DNA of 64,000 nucleotides from Pseudoalteromonas sp. OOF1S-7 (GTDB lineage: Bacteria; Pseudomonadota; Gammaproteobacteria; Enterobacterales; Alteromonadaceae): the NCBI RefSeq assembly GCF_022347765.1, contig NZ_JAKRFZ010000019.1, positions 1 to 64,000 of the forward strand. The letters are read 5' to 3'. Every line of letters starts with the position of its first letter. Positions within the stretch are counted from its first letter, which is position 1. The notes beneath the pieces are model-generated. The model did not search any database, had not been told where the DNA came from, and was given only the letters and a program-made list of their open reading frames with translations. Shown here one piece after another: positions 7,260 to 12,877 of this stretch. The translations under genes were made by a program, and so were the position numbers.

Positions 7260-8067
7260 GATTTTCTCCGAGCAAACTTTGATAAATTAACGACAAACAG
7301 TCGGCGCCCACATTCCGAAAGCGTAAGTTATACAAGAGATTAGAATAAAACTGTTGATTATTTAAAGCCTCTTCTGTTTTTCCGACTATTGAGAGGCCTA
7401 AGTTGATTGCTGCTGCTTCGTTAATAAATTCAATGCCGCCTCCCGACTTGAACGGCTTAAGCTTGCATATCCAATATGTATATATCCCCGCTTTTCTATG
7501 GCCTGCAATATCCTTTATATCGTGAAACTGACTAAATCGGCTGACGTCGTAATTGCTTGAAGACACAACCTCAGATAGAACGTCTGACATTACTTCTATA
7601 TCATTTACATCTACATTCTGTGCAACCGCTATCTGCTTTGCAGAATTTATCAATGTTCTAACTATGTATTCAGAATCCATGTTGTCGGCTGACATGTTTT
7701 GGAATTTTTGATGAATTTGATTTGGTGACTCTCGCTCTGTGGTTGGGCTTTTTGATTCTTGAATAATTTTTTGGTATTCAATTTTAGTTTCTTCTATCTT
7801 CTTATCTATTTCGATTGAGCGCAATGCATATTCTCCATCCTCTTCTTTTATGAATGTGCGAATATCACTAAATGCCAAATACGCGTAAAACAAAATAGAT
7901 GCTACACCGCCTATGTAAACGATAATATTACTAGGCAGATCACTTGCTAATCCGAGCGCATTGGTTAAGTAATTGATTCCAAAAGACACGGCAAGTATTG
8001 CAGCAGGAATCATTCCACTTGAAACGATTGATGCGGCAAGTTTTAGCTTTTTTATTAAATCTTGCAC
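7249..8067 (-). CDS. Membrane-anchored protein, first gene of a two-gene cassette, 272 aa
   Basis: The start is GTG (8065-8067) with GGAG upstream. Two membrane segments (about residues 11-33 and 46-66) are followed by a coiled-coil stretch (about 78-105, EIDKKIEETKIEYQKI) and a soluble C-terminal domain of about 150 residues that includes HRKAGIYTYWICKLKPF and ends in a helical region. The same plan, a membrane hairpin plus soluble domain, is seen in the cassette genes at 3993-4439 and 5931-6614. No catalytic motif recognised; a defence or signalling role is possible. Confidence 0.7.
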   Translation of the reverse strand: MQDLIKKLKLAASIVSSGMIPAAILAVSFGINYLTNALGLASDLPSNIIVYIGGVASILFYAYLAFSDIRTFIKEEDGEYALRSIEIDKKIEETKIEYQKIIQESKSPTTERESPNQIHQKFQNMSADNMDSEYIVRTLINSAKQIAVAQNVDVNDIEVMSDVLSEVVSSSNYDVSRFSQFHDIKDIAGHRKAGIYTYWICKLKPFKSGGGIEFINEAAAINLGLSIVGKTEEALNNQQFYSNLLYNLRFRNVGADCLSLIYQSLLGENHEV

Positions 8068-8084
8068 AACGTCTCCATCCTATG

Positions 8085-8183
8085 CCCTAACGCCGTTGTA
8101 ACCGGCAAAAAATTGTTGGCTAAAATGTGAAGCGAAGCGTAGCAGCCAACAGTTTTTTGTCCGCGTTGACGACCTTGTTATGC
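8085..8183 (-). other. Integron attC site 11
   Basis: Core sites CCCTAAC (8085-8091) and GTTATGC (8177-8183). Stem AAAAAATTGTTGGCT against AGCCAACAGTTTTTT; nearly the same as the attC at 9107-9206. Confidence 0.9.
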
Positions 8184-8431
8184 GTTGACACACCTCTTTC
8201 AAAGCGCTTGCGCCTGCACCATTGAGCCAAACTTAAAATTGAATAACACTCACCAAACCAAAAATTGCAAAGAAGCGTTCGACTGGTGAATGACCTTTCT
8301 GGTCACAGCTTAAATTGAAAAACGAAAAGCCAAGACCAACTTAAAACTTAATTACACCACTGTACCTAAAAGCTGATTTGAAGAAAAGACTTGAAGCAAA
8401 AACCGTTTTAAAGACAGCGATTTAAAGTGAC
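8184..8431 (-). other. Gene-less integron cassette body, copy B
   Basis: Diverged copy of the sequence at 6735-6983. Its minus strand reads, in the same stop-separated frame, VGLGFSFFNLSCDQKGHS then PVERFFAIFGLVSVIQF and a stop. Compared with copy A it has synonymous changes (CAA/CAG, GTT/GTC, GAG/GAA) beside a few replacements. Confidence 0.6.
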
Positions 8432-8531
8432 GCATAACGCCCCAATAAGCGGCGGATAATAGTTGGCTATAATTGTGAACGAAGTGAACGCAGCCAACTG
8501 TTAGACGTCCGACTTGATTGGCTTGTTATAT
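8432..8531 (-). other. Integron attC site 12
   Basis: Core sites GCATAAC (8432-8438) and GTTATAT (8525-8531). Inner arms AATAGTTGGCT against AGCCAACTGTTAG. Confidence 0.9.
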
Positions 8532-8747
8532 GTAAAGTAACTCCAATTTGCCATCACTTGGTTCAAAAAGTTCAAGCCAAAGCGTGATGCCATTTTCATC
8601 GCAACACTCAATGTCGTATGCTCCATCATAAACCTCAACTATTGTGCCAATATCTCCTACCTGAGGAGTTCTAGAGCCGAAGCTTTGATCTGTATGAACA
8701 AAAGCTTTATTGAGAGATACAATTTTTACGACTGAATATTGCTTCAT
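8526..8747 (-). CDS. DUF4926-like cassette protein, 73 aa
   Basis: A short beta-rich protein. The segment QVGDIGTIVEVYDGAYDIE followed by ITLWLELFEPSDGKLE matches the KGDIGTVVEVY pattern of DUF4926 proteins, small SH3-like domains often found in integrons and toxin-antitoxin neighbourhoods. GAGAG precedes the ATG. Its stop lies in the core of attC 12. The biochemical role of the family is not known to me. Confidence 0.7.
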   Translation of the reverse strand: MKQYSVVKIVSLNKAFVHTDQSFGSRTPQVGDIGTIVEVYDGAYDIECCDENGITLWLELFEPSDGKLELLYI

Positions 8748-8761
8748 CTAACTCTCAGTAC

Positions 8762-8857
8762 ATATAACGCTTAGCTAACAGGCAAAATTAAATAAGCTAA
8801 AATCGAGCGAAGCGACGCGCTTATTTAATTTTGTCCTAGTTGAGCGCCTTGTTATGC
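8762..8857 (-). other. Integron attC site 13
   Basis: Core sites ATATAAC (8762-8768) and GTTATGC (8851-8857). Same sequence as attC 9 apart from the outer three bases. Confidence 0.9.
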
Positions 8858-9106
8858 GTTAACACGCCGATTTTAATGCGCTTGCGCCTGCACCAGCGAG
8901 CTAAACTTTTATTTATAAAAACACCCACCAAACCAAAAATTGCAAAGAAGCGCTCAACTGGTGAATGATGAGTTTGGTCACAGCTAAAATTGAAAAACGA
9001 AAAGCTAAGACCAACTTAAAACTTAATTACGCCACTGTACTTAAAAGCCAATTTGAAGAAAAGACTTGAGGCAAAAACCGTTTTAAAGACAGCGATTTAA
9101 AGTGAC
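8858..9106 (-). other. Gene-less integron cassette body, copy C (identical to copy A)
   Basis: Base-for-base the same as 6735-6983 by eye. With its attC it repeats a complete cassette of about 345 bases, as expected when a cassette is copied or re-inserted by integrase rather than by general duplication. Confidence 0.7.
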
Positions 9107-9206
9107 GCATAACGCCGTTGTAACCGGCAAAAAATTGTTGGCTAAAATGTGAAGCGAAGCGTAACAGCCAACAAGTTTTTTGTCCGCGTTGACGACCTTG
9201 TTATGC
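9107..9206 (-). other. Integron attC site 14 (integrase-proximal)
   Basis: Core sites GCATAAC (9107-9113) and GTTATGC (9200-9206). Stem AAAAAATTGTTGGCT against AGCCAACAAGTTTTTT. It belongs to the newest cassette, next to attI. Confidence 0.9.
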
Positions 9207-9455
9207 GTTAACACACTAATTTAAAAGCGCTTGCGCCTGCACTAATAAGCCAAACTTAAAATTAAAAAAACACCCACCAAACCCAAGATTGCAAAGAAGC
9301 GTTCGGCTGGTGAATGATGATTCTGGTCACAGCTTAAATTGAAAAAAGAAAAGCCAAGACCAACTTAAAACTTAATTACGCCACTGTACCTAAAAGCTGA
9401 TTTGAAGAAAAGACTATAAGTAAAAACCGTTGTAAAGACAGCGATTTAAAGTGAC
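9207..9455 (-). other. Gene-less integron cassette body, copy D (first cassette)
   Basis: Diverged copy in first position, next to attI. Its minus strand reads VGLGFSFFNLSCDQNHHS then PAERFFAILGLVGVFLIL and a stop. Changes from copy B include synonymous TCG/TCT and ATT/ATC. As the first cassette it separates the integrase-side promoter from every later gene. Confidence 0.6.
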
Positions 9456-9520
9456 GCATAACAATTTATTCTACCCCAAAATGTCGGAACATAAACCGAC
9501 AAAACGGGCTGTATTACATG
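9456..9520 (-). other. attI recombination site (core 9456-9462) and flank
   Basis: The last GCATAAC (9456-9462) is not followed by an attC but by unique sequence leading to intI, so it is the attI core (GTTATGC on the minus strand). An inverted repeat TGTCGG...CCGACA lies at 9482-9501, where integrase-binding or promoter elements would be expected. The right limit of attI is not known. Confidence 0.65.
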
Positions 9521-9621
9521 CCCTCATAGTCCCACGGAACAAACTCAAAGTAAACAATCGGTTGCAACCTGCTAAAACACATTTGTGTGAAAATTGGACA
9601 AAACGGCATGTAATAATGTTA

Positions 9622-9652
9622 TTGGACAACAGCCCAAGCACTGTCTATATAT
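9622..9652 (+). promoter_or_regulatory. Predicted intI promoter
   Basis: TTGGAC (9622-9627) and TATATA (9646-9651) with an 18-base spacer stand about 30 bases before the intI start. Confidence 0.5.
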
Positions 9653-9656
9653 CCAG
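9641..9656 (+). promoter_or_regulatory. LexA-like SOS box over the intI promoter
   Basis: CTGTCTATATATCCAG agrees with CTGT-N8-ACAG except for one base in the right half, and covers the -10 region of intI. LexA control of integron integrases is well established in Vibrio and mobile integrons. Confidence 0.65.
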
Positions 9657-9682
9657 TATCAACCTTACCAAATGGAACGTTC

Positions 9683-10660
9683 ATGAAATCACCTTTTCTA
9701 CTCATGCTGCAAGAGCAGATGTACCTACGACGTTATGCTAAACGTACCATTGAAGCGTACCTAAAATGGACTGCTGCATTTATTCGCTTTAACAATATGC
9801 GACACCCTACAACTATGGGGGATAAAGAAGTTGAGCAATTTCTTAACCACCTGGTAAATGAACAAAATGTTGCTCAAGGCACACAAGCGCAGGCATTAAA
9901 CGCCTTATGTTTTTTGTATAAAGAGATACTTAAAAAGCCATTGTCCTTGCGACTAAACTTTACCAAAAGCCAACGTCCTCGCAAGTTACCGGTTGTGTTA
10001 ACAAAAGAAGAAGTTAGTTCATTACTCACTATGTGTAGCGCTCGTCATTACCTGTCATGCGCCCTACTTTATGGCAGTGGCCTAAGATTGATGGAGGCAA
10101 TGAGGCTTCGGGTTAAAGATATCGATTTTGATTATCTCTGTCTTCGAATATGGGACGGTAAAGGCGGTAAAAACAGAGTTGTGACGCTGGCTAAAGAGTT
10201 AATTCCCTTACTAAGAAGCCAAATCCTCCAAGTAGAAAATTATCTGCAACTTGACCTGAAAAACCCTCAGTACTGTGGCGTATGGCTACCCCACAGACTA
10301 AGACACAAATACAATGGCCACGAGAAGCAGTTGATGTGGCAGTATGTATTTCCTTCTCACAAACTAAGTGTTGACCCAGAAACAAAACAACTCAGACGGC
10401 ACCACATTGATGAGAAACAGGTTCAAAGAGCAGTAAAAAAAGCAGCGTATTTAGCTGGGATCACTAAGCAGGTAACACCGCATACATTACGGCACTCTTT
10501 TGCGACACATCTGCTGCAAAATGGCGCTGATATAAGAACAATACAAACTCAACTTGGCCATAGTGACGTCCGGACAACTCAGATTTACACGCATATTATC
10601 CAGCAAGGAGGCCAAGGAGTGGTAAGTCCAATTTCTCTCCTCCCACAGCGAATCAAATAA
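9683..10660 (+). CDS. intI: Integron integrase IntI (tyrosine recombinase)
   Basis: Site-specific recombinase that inserts cassettes at attI and excises them at attC, acting on the folded bottom strand of attC. The 325-residue protein has an N-terminal SAM-like core-binding domain (about 1-95) and a catalytic domain with Arg135 (GSGLRLMEAM), His267 and Arg270 (HTLRHSF), His293 (LGH) and Tyr302 (IYTHI). The IntI-specific extra helix region is present at about 198-225 (GVWLPHRLRHKY). It is divergent from the cassettes, as in all known integrons. It appears intact and is probably SOS-inducible through the box at 9641. Confidence 0.95.
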   Translation: MKSPFLLMLQEQMYLRRYAKRTIEAYLKWTAAFIRFNNMRHPTTMGDKEVEQFLNHLVNEQNVAQGTQAQALNALCFLYKEILKKPLSLRLNFTKSQRPRKLPVVLTKEEVSSLLTMCSARHYLSCALLYGSGLRLMEAMRLRVKDIDFDYLCLRIWDGKGGKNRVVTLAKELIPLLRSQILQVENYLQLDLKNPQYCGVWLPHRLRHKYNGHEKQLMWQYVFPSHKLSVDPETKQLRRHHIDEKQVQRAVKKAAYLAGITKQVTPHTLRHSFATHLLQNGADIRTIQTQLGHSDVRTTQIYTHIIQQGGQGVVSPISLLPQRIK

Positions 10661-10667
10661 CAGACAA

Positions 10668-10729
10668 TAAAAAACCGCCTCAATCTCTTAAGGCGGTTTT
10701 CAAAAATCTAAGTCGGGGATTAGCACGAC
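10668..10729 (+). terminator. intI terminator, copy of the gcvP terminator block
   Basis: AAAACCGCCT and AGGCGGTTTT form a strong stem just after intI. The whole block, including GTCGGGGATTA after the hairpin, recurs with few changes at 12803-12865, downstream of gcvP. Confidence 0.8.
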
Positions 10730-10738
10730 CTACAACAT

Positions 10739-10912
10739 GAGGCCAAACGCACTATTAAAGCGTGCTTAAAATGGATTGCTGCATTTATTCGCTTTAACAA
10801 TCTGCGACACACGACAGCTACAGGCTATGGCGATATAGAGCTAACTCAAAAACACCCGGTGAACAAACCTAAGGGTGAAACTCTCCAGTTTTGCTTAACG
10901 GTTATGCATTAA
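10739..10912 (+). pseudogene. Decayed second intI fragment
   Basis: Bases from about 10742 on align with the start of intI: AAACGCACTATTAAAGCG matches the codons for KRTIEA, and the translation KRTIKACLKWIAAFIRFNN is almost the intI residues 20-38 (KRTIEAYLKWTAAFIRFNN). Homology fades after about 10830 and the frame ends in a TAA near 10912. No start codon or catalytic domain is present. It is a remnant of a second integrase gene or of a duplication of this one. Confidence 0.75.
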
Positions 10913-10964
10913 TGCCAACCAGTAAACCAGGCTGGCACTCAAGTACAAGACTGATAGTTAATGC

Positions 10965-11087
10965 TTAACCACCGTTTTCCTCAGGCTTTACCGGTTTTTG
11001 ATAACTACGGCGATCAGGAATAGGAGAACCTGTGCCACCACCATGTCCGCTAACAGCTCTTTGCTGCTGCTCCGTTAGTTGTTTCAT
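10965..11087 (-). CDS. Predicted GG-rich small peptide (bacteriocin/RiPP-like leader), 40 aa
   Basis: A 40-codon gene too short for usual gene callers. It starts MKQLTEQQQRAVSGHGGG, which resembles the LTxxQ/ExxxVSGG leaders of GG-processed peptides, and continues TGSPIPDRRSYQKPV to an ending ENGG. AAAGGAAAG stands upstream of the ATG at 11085-11087. It overlaps the last 38 bases of the membrane protein gene (11050-11607) in another frame, and follows the XRE regulator in the same direction, so the three probably form an operon. The core has no Cys. It could be a bacteriocin, a signal peptide or a small regulator; no modification or export gene is adjacent. Confidence 0.6.
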   Translation of the reverse strand: MKQLTEQQQRAVSGHGGGTGSPIPDRRSYQKPVKPEENGG

Positions 11088-11607
11088 ATCTTTCCTTTCT
11101 AAATCGATTTGCGATTGTCAGAACTAATATACCCTCCGCAATATGCACGAACGATTGCACCGGGCTATATAAGTTGTTTCTTATAGGATAGCTATCAATT
11201 ACATAGTGCGTATACAGTGTAACTTCAATATACGTAACCAAGTTGATGAGTAAAGATATAAAATGAACGAACAGAAATGCACCTTCCTGCTTGCTCACAT
11301 AATAGTGCTTGTTTACTTGCCTAAAAAAGGCTGAACGACTCTGTAATCTTTCGGCCAACAAGCGTCTGCCAACAACAGGAAAGATAAACAAAACACACAT
11401 AAGCATTGACCAGATGTAATAGGTGTTTCCCCATCCAAGTGCAATTTCATATGTCATATTGTCGAGCACTTCCAACACAACAAGCACAATCATCAGGTAA
11501 CGAACATTAATATTTTTCCATCCGATACACAGTGCAATCAAAAATAACGGCAATAGCATGTTTTCAATGAGATCATAAAATAACTTGAAGTTTTCATAAC
11601 TAAACAT
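11050..11607 (-). CDS. Integral membrane protein in XRE-peptide operon, 185 aa
   Basis: The start ATG at 11605-11607 overlaps the regulator's stop by eight bases, which suggests coupled translation. About five membrane segments are visible (roughly residues 14-32, 36-57, 64-82, 108-130, 153-172). The C-terminal tail is basic (RFRKERYETTNG). No family recognised. Placed between an XRE regulator and a GG-type peptide, it could be an immunity, sensing or export protein for the peptide, but this is inference. Confidence 0.7.
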   Translation of the reverse strand: MFSYENFKLFYDLIENMLLPLFLIALCIGWKNINVRYLMIVLVVLEVLDNMTYEIALGWGNTYYIWSMLMCVLFIFPVVGRRLLAERLQSRSAFFRQVNKHYYVSKQEGAFLFVHFISLLINLVTYIEVTLYTHYVIDSYPIRNNLYSPVQSFVHIAEGILVLTIANRFRKERYETTNGAAAKSC

Positions 11608-11902
11608 CAGATGCATCCTTCTTGTTGGTGTTATCCTCAGCCGACTGGGAGTCCAGAATTTCCTTCGTTTTTTGCTCAGGGCAAACACCACAAACAAAGC
11701 AAATATACATAAATGCTAAAAAAGGAATATGTGTTTTACCTGTTTCCCAATTGGAGATCGTGGCTTGGTCAACTGGTGGCATTAATTTTTTCCCTAATGC
11801 GCTTTGACTCAGTCCAGCATCTATCCTCATTGATTTAATCGACTTCGCAGCTTCTTTTAACAAGGCAGCAAAGAGGCCCGCTCGCCGTATTCTGACTTTC
11901 AT
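11600..11902 (-). CDS. XRE-family HTH regulator, 100 aa
   Basis: The start ATG at 11900-11902 (MKVRIRRAGLF) has AAAGGA upstream; the longer frame would begin without one. Residues about 23-80 form an HTH_3 domain: LLKEAAKSIKSMRIDAGLSQ, then ALGKKLMPPVDQATISNWE and TGKTHIPF, the typical recognition helix and following turn. The tail is polar. It heads a short operon with the membrane protein and the small peptide and probably controls it. Confidence 0.85.
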   Translation of the reverse strand: MKVRIRRAGLFAALLKEAAKSIKSMRIDAGLSQSALGKKLMPPVDQATISNWETGKTHIPFLAFMYICFVCGVCPEQKTKEILDSQSAEDNTNKKDASDV

Positions 11903-12372
11903 AGCTATCCTTTCAAATGTTGACCGATACGCAGCTAAATTAACAAATGTTAACCAAAAGATTATCACTGAAGTAACCTATCAGCAAGCGTAACCAGTCA
12001 AGCAAATAAATCTAACTAACTAATAATAAAAGCCTTTATTTCAACAAACCTCACATTCATGAATTTATTAATAACCAACATACTAACAATGCGAAGTTAC
12101 ATTGCAACCGTATAATGTAAAGAGGTCAAAACTGGTTCAGCTACAAAGCTTGAAGAGCAAACTAACTGATTGAAAATATTAGGCAAGCTCAATCAATAGA
12201 CTTGAAGCAGACACAGAACATAGATGTAAGTGTTCTCACATTACCCTGTTCAAAGCACAGATTTGTTTATTTATGAATTTGCAACGGTACTTCACTTACC
12301 CCACAAGGGCATTGAATGAGCCACAACACGCTGCTCTGCCTGCTCTCTCACTTATCGCCTGATCACAGACAC
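11903..12372 (-). other. Non-coding stretch upstream of the XRE operon
   Basis: About 470 AT-rich bases with no gene I can support. It should hold the promoter of the XRE operon. Confidence 0.5.
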
Positions 12373-12407
12373 AAAAAACCGCTCGTCCTAAAACGAGCGG
12401 TTTTTAT
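12373..12407. terminator. Bidirectional intrinsic terminator
   Basis: AAAAAACCGCTCGT, a CCTAAA loop and ACGAGCGGTTTTT form a perfect stem with A and T tracts on both sides. No clear gene feeds it from either side, so it may belong to a lost gene. Confidence 0.75.
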
Positions 12408-12445
12408 CATTTGCAAAGCCCTGCGCTTGCGAGGCTTACAAAGTA

Positions 12446-12490
12446 GATCCATTGGGGTCAGGTCTTGAGATCCATTGGGGTCAGGTCTTG
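12446..12490 (+). repeat. Tandem 23-base repeat, transposon-end remnant
   Basis: GATCCATTGGGGTCAGGTCT occurs twice, 23 bases apart (12446 and 12469). The GGGGTCAGGTCTTGCA sequence is of the type found at the ends of Y1-transposase elements in Shewanella and Pseudoalteromonas, and fits the transposase remnant at the left edge of the window. Confidence 0.55.
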
Positions 12491-12559
12491 CACTGTGCAA
12501 CCCAAAACACAAAACTACAAGACGCCTCCACTACCCCTTCTATCACGCCTGAAAATAAG

Positions 12560-12800
12560 CAATTGATGAGTAATGCGCTCGCATGGATGCGAGCCAAGCC
12601 ATGCAGGGACATGGATGTGCCTTCATGGCGTTTACGTTCACATCAATTGCTGGTTTGAAGATTAAGCGTGATAGCGGGGCGCCGTGGGTTTCCAAGGGGC
12701 GGCCGGCGACAGCCGCCCCTTGGTTGCCGTCGCCAACGCGACAAAGCGCCAAATTGAAAACAGATTTCAAACCTTATCGCACTACAGCCCGACCAATAGC
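12560..12800. other. Non-coding remnant with strong palindrome
   Basis: No credible gene. The perfect stem AAGGGGCGGC (12694-12703) and GCCGCCCCTT (12712-12721), loop of eight, has no T tract, so it is not an ordinary terminator. The stretch is more GC-rich than its surroundings and looks like the rest of a mobile or repetitive element. Confidence 0.4.
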
Positions 12801-12802
12801 CA

Positions 12803-12865
12803 CAAAAAAACCGCCTTAATCTCTCAAGGCGGTTTTCAAAAGTCAAAGTCGGGGATTAACCCGAC
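12803..12865 (-). terminator. gcvP terminator, original of the duplicated block
   Basis: On the minus strand AAACCGCCTTGA and TTAAGGCGGTTT pair and a T tract follows. The block is shared with 10668-10729. Confidence 0.8.
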
Positions 12866-12877
12866 TAAAAAACTCAC

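Noticed and set aside
9451..9741. Open frame across attI and the intI promoter
   Set aside because: It covers the attI core, the LexA-like box and the intI start; its protein has no family look and it has no ribosome site.
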